Positions 1 to 6,442 of a stretch of DNA of 64,000 nucleotides are shown piece by piece. The notes beneath the pieces are model-generated. The model was not told the DNA's origin. It saw only the letters and a list, made by a program, of their open reading frames with translations, and did no database searches. The DNA comes from Mesorhizobium onobrychidis (lineage in GTDB: Bacteria > Pseudomonadota > Alphaproteobacteria > Rhizobiales > Rhizobiaceae): NCBI RefSeq assembly GCF_024707545.1, contig NZ_CP062229.1, positions 6,057,501 through 6,121,500 of the forward strand, read 5' to 3'. Each line of letters begins with the position of its first letter. Position 1 is the stretch's first letter. The position numbers and the translations under genes are program-made.

Positions 1-305
1 ATCTCGACGAGGCGTTCAGCCTCGACGGCCCGATCGACCCACTCAGCCGGTCGCCTGACCGCCGCCTTGAACAGCGACGGTCCGTACACACACAGCAACA
101 GGGAGAAATGCTCGGCCGACGGGCGTGATCGTCGCTGCAGCCAGTTGTCGACGCTGGCACTGGAAATGCCGGTCATGGCTTCGACGTGATAGCCGGTCGA
201 GGTCGGGAATTTGCACCGAAGCCAGCCGATGAGGCCGGCCAGGTCGAACAACTCTGCGGGAAGGTTCCCGCAAGTCTGCGGATTGGATTGGGCAGATATG
301 AACAC
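1..305 (-). CDS. HTH-type phage regulator, 3' end outside window
   Basis: Reading the minus strand from a GTG at 305-303 gives an open frame to the window edge (about 101 codons). The GTG is preceded by GGAG seven bases upstream. The protein contains a helix-turn-helix-like stretch (LAGLIGWLRCKFP, then a segment ending in ASVDNWLQRRSRPS), which resembles small DNA-binding proteins of rhizobial prophages. An in-frame GTG at 353 is an alternative start with no good ribosome site. It faces away from the other control genes to its right. The C-terminus is not visible. A role in element gene control is inferred from fold and position only. Confidence 0.6.
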   Translation of the reverse strand, partial: MFISAQSNPQTCGNLPAELFDLAGLIGWLRCKFPTSTGYHVEAMTGISSASVDNWLQRRSRPSAEHFSLLLCVYGPSLFKAAVRRPAEWVDRAVEAERLVE

Positions 306-435
306 GGTTTCGCTCCACGATTGATCTCGTGGATCCTCGCGGTTCGAAATCACCCGAAGCGAAAAAAGCGGCGGGTTCTGGTTGGCAGCAACGCGGGAAA
401 CACGGGACTGCCATGCACGTAACGGATGCATGGGT

Positions 436-681
436 ATGGCCTCCAAGAACAGGAACAACAGTTGGATGGCGATGGAGAGGTTCGGTGATATTGCGATGCG
501 CATTGTCAGAAGGTGCGCACCGCAGGACGAAAACAAGGACTTCAGCCGGGAGTCGTCCCCTCCTCTGGTTGAAGGTGGAAGCGGGAACGCCGGAGTGACA
601 GGGGTTGGTCAGCGTCTCGGCGTTCCCGCGGACTCCTGCCGTCGCGGGCGGTTGGGCGGGGGGATGCGGCGGCAGGAATGA
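436..681 (+). CDS. Small hypothetical protein
   Basis: An open frame of about 81 residues (in-frame ATG also at 430) ends two bases before the stop codon of the convergent GapR-domain gene. The N-terminal part (SWMAMERFGDIAMRIVRR) could form an amphipathic helix; the rest is Gly/Arg rich. There is no clear Shine-Dalgarno sequence and I recognise no family. The tail-to-tail packing and the absence of any better frame are the main support. A seven-base inverted repeat (CCATGCA-N9-TGCATGG, 411-433) overlaps the start region. Confidence 0.35.
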   Translation: MASKNRNNSWMAMERFGDIAMRIVRRCAPQDENKDFSRESSPPLVEGGSGNAGVTGVGQRLGVPADSCRRGRLGGGMRRQE

Positions 682-683
682 CA

Positions 684-1799
684 TCACGACTTGGCCTCCA
701 TGGCGGTCGTGCATTTGTGGCAGTGCACCCGGCCGTAGCCGGCGCACTCCGAAGGGTTGAGGCAATGTGGACGCAGCGCGGCGATCGACTTCGCCAAGCC
801 TACCTTCAGGAAGGCCGGGACATCTGCGTCGGATGTTTTGGTGACGGCTTGCCCGGCATTGCTCCCGACATGACTACCCGGCTCTTCGCCGACCTGACCG
901 ACGAGGCTATTGGCACCCTCGCTTTTAGCGCTGCTCGGTGCCGGGCTTGGCTTGGGCTCGCCGTCGTGAGCCCCCGAAAGGGACGGGTCAGGTTTAATTT
1001 CGGAATTGGTTGCGTCGGTACCGCCGCCGACGCTCAGCCTACTTGCCTCTCCCGTCATGGGGGCGCCCTCAATGGCGCTGGTCCCACCGTTGTCTTCGGA
1101 GGCTTTCGCTTCGGGAATGGTGGCCGTGCTCTGGTCGCCAGACGGCACGGCATCGTCTGCTTGGGTCTGCGACGGAATGGCTGCGGAGGACGGAAGGTTC
1201 GAGCCGTCGCTCTCGCCTTCCTGACTATCCTCCGGGTGGAATGTCGACAGACTGGCTTGGAAAGGACCGTCGCCCTCCGCACTGTCCCCGTCTACCACCA
1301 TGGACGCCGGTTGAGCCGTTTCCGGCTGTTCGAAGATCTCGCCCGTCTCAGCGTCGTGAGGCGGCAGGTCGGACGCGATGTTGGTGTGCTTCATCATGAT
1401 GTCGGCGCCGCCATCGGCGGGCTTCCCGACAACCTTCAGGTCTGGCTTTTTGCCTTCGCCCCTCGTGCGCGCATACGCATGCGTATGCGAGGGCTTGGCA
1501 GCTGCTGCATCGTAAGCGGTCCGATAGAGGTCGAGAATCGCGTTGCGCTCGAGCATCGCGGCCTCGCCGTCCTTGGCCTTGCGGCGAAGCTCAGTGACCA
1601 GAGCGCCGACAGCAGTGCGATCAAAGCCGACACCCTTCAACTCGGCGTAGACTTCCTTCACGTCGTCGCCGATCGTGTCCTGCTCTTCGCGCAGCCGGAG
1701 GATGCGATCGACGAAGGCGCGCAACTGGCCGGCAGCGACGGTTTGCGATGTGGTCGTCACGTCGTCTGCTCCCTGTGTGATTTTGGGTTTGCGGCTCAT
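684..1799 (-). CDS. GapR-domain (DUF2312) DNA-binding protein with long C-terminal extension
   Basis: The 371-residue protein begins with a GapR/DUF2312-type domain at about residues 22-95 (QLRAFVDRILRLREEQDTI, then VKEVYAELKGVGFD). GapR proteins are small coiled-coil proteins that bind overtwisted AT-rich DNA in alphaproteobacteria and are normally about 90 residues. Here the domain is followed by about 230 residues of low-complexity Ser/Pro/Asp/Glu-rich sequence and a C-terminal Cys/His cluster (HCLNPSEC...HCHKC) that probably binds zinc. Its ATG overlaps the stop of the upstream small gene (ATGA), so the two are co-transcribed from the promoter at 2022-2051. Confidence 0.75.
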   Translation of the reverse strand: MSRKPKITQGADDVTTTSQTVAAGQLRAFVDRILRLREEQDTIGDDVKEVYAELKGVGFDRTAVGALVTELRRKAKDGEAAMLERNAILDLYRTAYDAAAAKPSHTHAYARTRGEGKKPDLKVVGKPADGGADIMMKHTNIASDLPPHDAETGEIFEQPETAQPASMVVDGDSAEGDGPFQASLSTFHPEDSQEGESDGSNLPSSAAIPSQTQADDAVPSGDQSTATIPEAKASEDNGGTSAIEGAPMTGEASRLSVGGGTDATNSEIKPDPSLSGAHDGEPKPSPAPSSAKSEGANSLVGQVGEEPGSHVGSNAGQAVTKTSDADVPAFLKVGLAKSIAALRPHCLNPSECAGYGRVHCHKCTTAMEAKS

Positions 1800-2014
1800 G
1801 CTGCCTGCTCCTGGGATGGCGCGGTCGGCTTGTCGCGGCGACGCGACATCATGAAGGCGCGGATCTCCAATTCGGTCTCGGGCCAGATGCGGCCGCCATT
1901 GCGGAGCCGTTCGACCAGCCGGCCATTCTTGGCCGCCAGGATGCCGAACCGGTACGCGGACAGGCCGGTCTCGGTCATGAAAGTTTCGATTTCGGAGATG
2001 AGCGATTTAGCCAT
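1796..2014 (-). CDS. Small HTH-like phage protein
   Basis: This 72-residue protein (MAKSLISEIETFMTETGLSA start) is the first gene of a leftward two-gene unit with the GapR-domain gene and is divergent from the XRE repressor. The segment ETGLSAYRFGILAAKNGRLVE resembles a minimal helix-turn-helix as found in Cro-like or small phage regulators. Only seven bases separate the predicted -10 from the ATG, so the message would be leaderless or nearly so. A Cro-like or accessory repressor role is possible but not shown. Confidence 0.6.
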   Translation of the reverse strand: MAKSLISEIETFMTETGLSAYRFGILAAKNGRLVERLRNGGRIWPETELEIRAFMMSRRRDKPTAPSQEQAA

Positions 2015-2021
2015 GCCGCGA

Positions 2022-2051
2022 GAATTAGCACGCTTTAGCGTACGCTGTCAA
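2022..2051 (-). promoter_or_regulatory. Leftward promoter with operator in its spacer
   Basis: On the minus strand a perfect TTGACA (2051-2046) is followed by an 18-base gap and TAATTC (2027-2022). The gap contains the palindrome ACGCTTTAGCGT (2030-2041), the same 12-bp motif seen at three other places nearby. A repressor bound there would block RNA polymerase. The start codon at 2014 lies where transcription should begin, suggesting a leaderless mRNA. Confidence 0.65.
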
Positions 2052-2081
2052 CACGGTTGGAGCGAACGAAATAAAGTGCAC

Positions 2082-2093
2082 ACGCTTCGGCGT
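2082..2093. promoter_or_regulatory. Operator-like palindrome upstream of repressor gene
   Basis: ACGCTTCGGCGT matches the ACGCY-N2-RGCGT pattern and extends by one base pair on each side to CACGC-TTCG-GCGTG. It lies 22 bases before the repressor ATG, just upstream of TATAGA/GATAAT sequences at 2103-2112 that could serve as a -10. It could mediate autoregulation of the repressor. As RNA it would also form a UUCG-type hairpin. Confidence 0.5.
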
Positions 2094-2114
2094 GAATTTG
2101 ATTATAGATAATGA

Positions 2115-2465
2115 ATGACTAACGATGATGATGAATGGTGGGGACGGCTACGGGACGCGATCGAGACAGCCAAAAATGGCGGGCGGTCGTACCGCGAAAT
2201 CAGCCTCGAGGCCAAGCAGGGCCGCAACTATGTGCAGCAGATGATGAAGAACGGGAAGGCGCCGGGGGCCGATGTCGTCGCCAAGCTGTGCAAGGCGCTC
2301 GGCGTCAGCATAACCTATATTTTCACAGGGGCTCGAATGACGGCAGAAGCAGAAGAGATGCTGGTTCTGTTTTCGCGTCTCGACGAAGAGGCGAAGGACA
2401 GCCTTCTTGGTTTGCTGAAGAAGATGCCTTCAACGCCGCCAGACGACGAAGCTCCACAAGGATGA
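2115..2465 (+). CDS. XRE-family phage repressor-like regulator
   Basis: The 116-residue protein has a Cro/C1-type helix-turn-helix at about residues 20-70 (YREISLEAKQGRNYVQQMMK, then AKLCKALGVSITYIF) and a short helical C-terminus (LVLFSRLDEEAKDSLLGLL). It lacks a LexA-like peptidase domain, so any induction would not be by RecA-driven self-cleavage. It is divergent from the GapR-domain unit, and palindromes of one type lie on both sides. It is the best candidate for the master repressor of the element. Confidence 0.75.
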   Translation: MTNDDDEWWGRLRDAIETAKNGGRSYREISLEAKQGRNYVQQMMKNGKAPGADVVAKLCKALGVSITYIFTGARMTAEAEEMLVLFSRLDEEAKDSLLGLLKKMPSTPPDDEAPQG

Positions 2466-2526
2466 TTTGCTGATCCCCTGGCTGAAGTCGCGTGAACAAC
2501 GCAAAGGCTTCTAATGTCTTTTTCAT
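2323..2526 (-). CDS. Possible small protein convergent with repressor
   Basis: A 67-codon minus-strand frame starts at an ATG preceded by GGGGA at good spacing. Its N-terminal part (LEAFALFTRLQPGDQQIILV) lies outside the repressor gene and resembles the helical C-terminus of the repressor (LVLFSRLDEEAKDSLLGLL). The C-terminal half is antisense to the repressor and looks random. It may be a real short phage gene with an overlapping tail, or chance. Confidence 0.3.
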   Translation of the reverse strand: MKKTLEAFALFTRLQPGDQQIILVELRRLAALKASSSANQEGCPSPLRRDAKTEPASLLLLPSFEPL

Positions 2527-2589
2527 GCTTTCCCCGCCAGACGGCCAAAACCGCCGCTTGTAACCGGTTCTCGCCCGGTTTCATATCGT

Positions 2590-3024
2590 TTAAGTGTCCA
2601 AACTAGACAGTAGGTCGGCCGCCCTTTTGATCGCGGCGATCAGCGTCTCAAAGAAGGCTGGCTTCCGCTCCGGTGAAATCATGATCGGCACGGTTCGATG
2701 CCCGATTCGGATGACATTCGCCCGCCCCTGAGCCTTGAGCTCATTGACGTGTCGATGGACGGTCGTCCTGGGGATAAGCGTGAGGGTGGCGATGTCGCTT
2801 ACGGAAAGCGGGCGCCCCTCGTATTGGCCCAGATGGATGGCAAGGATGATCCATGTCACGTCGACAGGATCCCCCTCCTCTATCCATGCGCTTCTTATTT
2901 CGAACATGAAGCGAAGCACGACCGCCCTGCGGCGGCGTTCGCTGGGCGATACGTTCTGCACGCACCTTCCTCCACAATCCCAGCCGTTCAACAGTAAACG
3001 GAATCGGCCGGTTCCTACGCTCAT
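2590..3024 (-). CDS. Winged-helix regulator (MarR-like HTH)
   Basis: Starting at ATG 3024, which excludes 38 residues that would overlap the early promoter, this is a 144-residue protein. A winged HTH is visible around LSVSDIATLTLIPRTTVHRH followed by VNELKAQGRANVI, as in MarR-type regulators. It is divergent from the early operon at 3150 and could regulate that operon and itself. An inverted repeat with seven-base arms at 3050-3069 lies in the shared upstream region. The true start is uncertain; ATG 3138 is also in frame. Confidence 0.6.
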   Translation of the reverse strand: MSVGTGRFRLLLNGWDCGGRCVQNVSPSERRRRAVVLRFMFEIRSAWIEEGDPVDVTWIILAIHLGQYEGRPLSVSDIATLTLIPRTTVHRHVNELKAQGRANVIRIGHRTVPIMISPERKPAFFETLIAAIKRAADLLSSLDT

Positions 3025-3049
3025 TCTAATGTACCGAACTAAATCGGTT

Positions 3050-3069
3050 CGTGCAAGAAATTTTGCACG
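3050..3069. promoter_or_regulatory. Inverted repeat between divergent regulator and early operon
   Basis: CGTGCAA (3050-3056) and TTGCACG (3063-3069) are perfect seven-base arms with a six-base spacer. The right arm overlaps the operator palindrome at 3067-3078 by three bases, so two proteins could compete here. It is placed to control the winged-helix gene at 3024 and perhaps the early operon. Confidence 0.4.
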
Positions 3070-3078
3070 CCATGGCGT
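3067..3078. promoter_or_regulatory. Operator-like palindrome, early control region
   Basis: ACGCCATGGCGT is a perfect 12-bp palindrome of the ACGCY-N2-RGCGT type. With flanks (TGC upstream, AC downstream) it matches the site inside the early promoter 41 bases away on the opposite strand. The pair suggests cooperative binding of the XRE repressor. Confidence 0.5.
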
Positions 3079-3098
3079 ACGATTTTTTGCGATGCCCG

Positions 3099-3126
3099 TT
3101 GACGTGTACGCTATGGCGTGCATAAT
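3099..3126 (+). promoter_or_regulatory. Early rightward promoter with operator in its spacer
   Basis: TTGACG (3099-3104) and CATAAT (3121-3126) are separated by 16 bases, and that gap holds ACGCTATGGCGT (3108-3119). Start of transcription would be near 3133, 17 bases before the first gene of the early operon. The same operator-in-spacer design occurs at the leftward promoter (2022-2051). Confidence 0.65.
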
Positions 3127-3149
3127 GGCTCCACACAACGGAGCCGGAC

Positions 3150-3491
3150 ATGAACGCTATCGCCGCCCAGGTCACACTGCTTTCCCAAACGCTGGCGAAG
3201 TGCGCCGCGCCGTCCATCAACATCGCTCCGAGCGTCATCGACTTCGGGCAGCAGAAGGCCGAACGCCTGACAGCGATGGCCCGTGCCGCCGGGAAGATTT
3301 CCGCATCGGTCCATGGCGGCAACCGCTTCGCGCAGATGCTAAACCCTGCCGACTTCGCGGTGCTTAAAGCCTTCGTCGCCTATGCCGATGGTGAGTTCGC
3401 GCTGTCGCAGGTGACGCGCCGCGACGACCTCGTCGACTTCCAGCACAGCCCCGACGGCTATTCCGACTATCGCGATAGGGAGAAGCTGTGA
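3150..3491 (+). CDS. Hypothetical phage protein, first early gene
   Basis: This 113-residue protein opens the long rightward operon. I recognise no family. The N-terminal half (MNAIAAQVTLLSQTLAKC and following) is probably helical and the C-terminus is acidic/polar. Its TGA overlaps the ATG of the next gene (TGATG), showing translational coupling. Confidence 0.65.
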   Translation: MNAIAAQVTLLSQTLAKCAAPSINIAPSVIDFGQQKAERLTAMARAAGKISASVHGGNRFAQMLNPADFAVLKAFVAYADGEFALSQVTRRDDLVDFQHSPDGYSDYRDREKL

Positions 3492-3721
3492 TGAACCTCC
3501 CCGGCTACGACGCTTGGAAGCTGATGTGCCCCGAAGAGGAGCACGAATCCAGAGGCGGCAAGATCTGCCCTGAGTGTGGGGCCTGGCACCAATCGCAATG
3601 CGACATGGAAGGCGCAGGCGTCTGCGCTTGGGAAGAGAGCCAGCCGGACCCTGACGCACTCATGGAGGCGCGTCGCGACGATCGGGAGCGCGAGCGCGAC
3701 TGGCCGGAGGACATTTTCTGA
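3491..3721 (+). CDS. Small zinc-ribbon-like phage protein
   Basis: Starting at ATG 3491, which overlaps the previous stop, the 76-residue product has Cys at MCPEEEH, CPECGAWH and QCDMEGAGVC, a possible zinc-binding knuckle, followed by an acidic/Arg-rich tail. No family recognised. It ends overlapping the start of the next gene. Confidence 0.6.
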   Translation: MNLPGYDAWKLMCPEEEHESRGGKICPECGAWHQSQCDMEGAGVCAWEESQPDPDALMEARRDDRERERDWPEDIF

Positions 3722-3987
3722 TGAGGTTCGATGGGAAGCGTTACCGTGACTGCCGTTTCTGCCGCGGCAGAGGCTGCCTCTACTGCGAAAGTGAGGCGAA
3801 CGCCGAATACAAGCGTCAGTTTCCGGACGGCCCAAAGCCGATTGCCACCTTCGACATGACGACGCCGGAAGGCATCGAAGCGGCACGAAAGGCCATCGGG
3901 CGCGAGGCGATCGAGAAGGCGTTCGGACCCGGTGGCGGCGGCATAGCCGAGTTCATCACGAACATCGCGAAGCCGGTGCAGCCATGA
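3721..3987 (+). CDS. Small CxxC-rich phage protein
   Basis: The 88-residue protein begins with CRFCRGRGCLYC, similar to one DnaJ-type CxxCxGxG zinc knuckle, and continues with a charged helical part and a Gly-rich segment (GPGGGG). No known family assigned. The start overlaps the previous stop by one base and the stop overlaps the next start. Confidence 0.6.
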   Translation: MRFDGKRYRDCRFCRGRGCLYCESEANAEYKRQFPDGPKPIATFDMTTPEGIEAARKAIGREAIEKAFGPGGGGIAEFITNIAKPVQP

Positions 3988-4181
3988 AATCTGACCTCGT
4001 CGACATTGCCATGGTGCGACATGCCGAGACGGATAAGGCGGTCTTGGTGTCGGAGACGGCACACCGCGCGGATGCAGTCTGGCTGCCGAAGTCTCAGATC
4101 GAAATCAGCAACGACGGCCACAAGAATTTCGTGACCATCACCATGCCCGAGCGGCTTGCCCTCGATAAGGGGCTGATCTGA
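3984..4181 (+). CDS. Hypothetical phage protein
   Basis: 65 residues. Start and stop both overlap neighbouring genes, as expected in a compact phage operon. The second half (AVWLPKSQIEISNDGHKNFV) suggests beta strands. No function assigned. Confidence 0.6.
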   Translation: MKSDLVDIAMVRHAETDKAVLVSETAHRADAVWLPKSQIEISNDGHKNFVTITMPERLALDKGLI

Positions 4182-4411
4182 TGACCGCGTCGCGCGACAA
4201 CGGTGGGCCGGCCTTCCCTTCTACGGAAGATCACCCGTCCTACGATCTCCCGATGCACTGCTTTGGCATGAGCCTTCGTGACTGGTTCGCTGGGCAGGCG
4301 CTTGCGGGTGATCTCGCAGCAACGCCGAATTGCCGCCCGTCGATCATCGGTAGCGCCGAGCGGGCCTACGCCTACGCCGACGCCATGCTGGCCGAAAGGG
4401 CAAAGCCGTGA
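4181..4411 (+). CDS. Conserved small phage protein (DNGGPAFP type)
   Basis: 76 residues with the pattern DNGGPAFP near the N-terminus and MSLRDWFAGQAL in the middle. This pattern is common in small early proteins of phages of Proteobacteria, whose function is unknown. It sits between two overlapping genes. Confidence 0.65.
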   Translation: MTASRDNGGPAFPSTEDHPSYDLPMHCFGMSLRDWFAGQALAGDLAATPNCRPSIIGSAERAYAYADAMLAERAKP

Positions 4412-4617
4412 GCGCCTGCCGCTGCAAAGACCGCCCGTCTGGCGGATTCCTCTCCGGTGATCTCGCCATGGCGGCAATCGTCCTGTGGTCGAGCGGGCAG
4501 TTCTGCACCGCTGATATCTCCAACCTTCTGACCGTCGGCGAGGACCAGGTCGACCGCACCATTCGTGCGGCGCGCGACACCGCCCGGCAGAACGACAGGA
4601 AGGCCGCACGCGCATGA
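4408..4617 (+). CDS. Hypothetical phage protein
   Basis: 69 residues. The central part (ISNLLTVGEDQVDRTIRAAR) could form a helix-turn-helix but the match is weak. Both ends overlap neighbours by four bases. No family recognised. Confidence 0.6.
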   Translation: MSACRCKDRPSGGFLSGDLAMAAIVLWSSGQFCTADISNLLTVGEDQVDRTIRAARDTARQNDRKAARA

Positions 4618-4895
4618 CCGAACCCAGCATCATCGACGCCCTGGCGACGTGGTCGGAGTGGCACGCAGATGTGCCGCCGACCGGCTCGACGGGCTCCTAC
4701 GCGGTCGACATGCAGATCGCCGACGCCTTCCGCATGATGATCTACCTCGGCGACCACACGCAGCGCCTGCGCTGGATCGAGCGCGAGGCCAGCGACCCGA
4801 ACGACCAGCGCGTCGGCGAGCCCTACCGGGCCGCAATCATCGCGTGGTGGCTCGCAATCTACGACGACAGGAAAATCAGGAGGATGGCGGCATGA
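4614..4895 (+). CDS. Hypothetical phage protein
   Basis: 93 residues, mostly helical and acidic-then-basic, ending RKIRRMAA. The ATG overlaps the previous stop and an AGGAGG lies near its 3' end that serves the next gene. No function assigned. Confidence 0.6.
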   Translation: MTEPSIIDALATWSEWHADVPPTGSTGSYAVDMQIADAFRMMIYLGDHTQRLRWIEREASDPNDQRVGEPYRAAIIAWWLAIYDDRKIRRMAA

Positions 4896-5989
4896 CCGAC
4901 TTTTACGCCTATTGGCGCGAAGAGCTTGTGAACCCGGGCTGCAACGCCCGCGACACCGATCGCCGCGACCTCGCCGGCTTCTACCGGATGAATGCCGCCA
5001 AGACCAAGCCGGACTATCCGGTGGCGATGTGGATGAACGCCGACGACACGTTGCTGTTGCTCAAGATCGGGCGACAGAAGCCGATCGAGCAAAAGACCGA
5101 CAAGTTTTGGGATTTCGAGGGCTCCGGCTGGTTTCACTGCGTCGCGGTCGAGCACGCCGAATATCTGAAGGCGTTCGAAACCGGCGAATGGAGCGACGGC
5201 AAGCCGGCGCGCAAGGTCGAGAAGGTCGTAGAGCCGCCCAAGGAGCCCGAACCGGCGCCAGCGCCGCAGGAAGTCGCCAACGCGCCATCCGTGCGCGTGC
5301 CTGGCGTGCCTGTGGCCGCTGGCGACAATGGCGGGCCGCCGCTCGGCCATGACATCGCCGAACAGGTCAAGGCCGAGAACGCGCTGCTGCGCACACTGAC
5401 CGCCAAGCCGGTCACCGACAAGGATACGGCCGAGAAGGTTGGCGAGTGCGTCAACCGGCTGCGCGCACTGAAATCGCGCGGCGAGAAGGAACATGAGGTC
5501 GCCAAGAAGCCTTGGCTGGAAGGCGGGCGCATCGTCGATGCTGCTTTCAATCCGTCGATCAAGGCGGCGGCCGACGGCATAAAGCTCGGCGCCGACAAGG
5601 TGACGAATTTCCTCAAAGCCGAACAGGCGCGCCTCGAGGCCATCGCGATCGAGGAGGCCGCGGTCAAGCAGGCCGAATTGAACAGGCGGGCCAAAGAGCA
5701 GGCCGAACTCACCGCCACGCCGATCGAGGAGATCGAGGTCAAGCAGGTCCAGCCCAAGCAGGTCCTCGCCAAGGTCGGCGGCGCCGCCGGCCGATCGCTG
5801 ACTGCCAACCAGCGCCGCTACTACAAGGCGCAGATCACCGACTTTTACGCGCTGCTCGACGCGCTGAAGGACGAACCCGGCATTCGCGAGGCCGTCGAGG
5901 TCCTCGCGCACCGCCTCGCCAACACCAAGGACGCAACAATCCCGGCCGGAATGAAGGTCGTGGAAGATCGGCATGAGGAGGCCGCGTGA
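4892..5989 (+). CDS. Large early phage protein with coiled-coil region
   Basis: The start at ATG 4892 is chosen because it is preceded by AGGAGG and overlaps the previous stop. The 365-residue protein has an N-terminal domain (MTDFYAYWREELVNPG and following), a Pro/Glu/Ala-rich linker near residues 110-150, a Lys/Glu/Ala-rich helical segment at about 200-290 that is probably coiled coil, and a C-terminal helical domain. It lies upstream of the recombination genes, so a part in DNA recombination or nuclease control is possible, but I cannot name a family. Confidence 0.65.
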   Translation: MTDFYAYWREELVNPGCNARDTDRRDLAGFYRMNAAKTKPDYPVAMWMNADDTLLLLKIGRQKPIEQKTDKFWDFEGSGWFHCVAVEHAEYLKAFETGEWSDGKPARKVEKVVEPPKEPEPAPAPQEVANAPSVRVPGVPVAAGDNGGPPLGHDIAEQVKAENALLRTLTAKPVTDKDTAEKVGECVNRLRALKSRGEKEHEVAKKPWLEGGRIVDAAFNPSIKAAADGIKLGADKVTNFLKAEQARLEAIAIEEAAVKQAELNRRAKEQAELTATPIEEIEVKQVQPKQVLAKVGGAAGRSLTANQRRYYKAQITDFYALLDALKDEPGIREAVEVLAHRLANTKDATIPAGMKVVEDRHEEAA

Positions 5990-6402
5990 TGGCAAAGTTT
6001 CGCAAACTCGACCGCGTGTCGATCCAAGGCGTGATCAACGGCAACTACATCCACGAAGGCAAAATCAAGGTTCGGATCGAGCCGTACAGCGACATTTTTG
6101 TCGAGATTTCAGACCTCACCATGGTTCGCCCTGACATCGTCGTCGGCGACACAGTGTGGCGCCCCGATAAGTCTACCACTCATGCAACGGTGCTGGCGAC
6201 CATCGACGATCATCTTTGGGTGTCGTTCGGCGACGGCAATTACGCGACTTGGTATGCGCCGCAGGTGCAGCGCCTCGATCTCGATGCTGCGCCTGCCGAG
6301 ATGGAGCCGCAGCCGATCGCGCCATCTACCGAGCCTGTCGAGCCACCACCTGACCCGGCACCTGTCGCCGCGACGGACCCCGACGACGATCTCCCTTTCT
6401 GA
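5989..6402 (+). CDS. Hypothetical phage protein with SSB-like acidic C-terminal tail
   Basis: The 137-residue protein has a beta-rich N-terminal half (KLDRVSIQGVINGNYI and following), a Pro/Glu/Ala-rich linker, and ends TDPDDDLPF. The last six residues match the C-terminal peptide of bacterial SSB proteins (DDDIPF/DDDLPF), which docks partner enzymes such as exonuclease I, RecO, RecQ and PriA. The N-terminal part has no clear SSB OB-fold signature. It is followed by a DEDDh exonuclease gene and bet, so recruiting a nuclease or host repair protein is a reasonable inference. Confidence 0.65.
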   Translation: MAKFRKLDRVSIQGVINGNYIHEGKIKVRIEPYSDIFVEISDLTMVRPDIVVGDTVWRPDKSTTHATVLATIDDHLWVSFGDGNYATWYAPQVQRLDLDAAPAEMEPQPIAPSTEPVEPPPDPAPVAATDPDDDLPF

Positions 6403-6442
6403 ACTTTCAACCCCGCCCACAAGGGCCATCAGGAGCAGCCGC

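Noticed and set aside
43..765. 240-codon minus-strand frame
   Set aside because: It overlaps the HTH-like frame at 1-305 and the GapR-domain gene; its composition (Arg/Pro/His rich, no family pattern) is that of a shadow frame.
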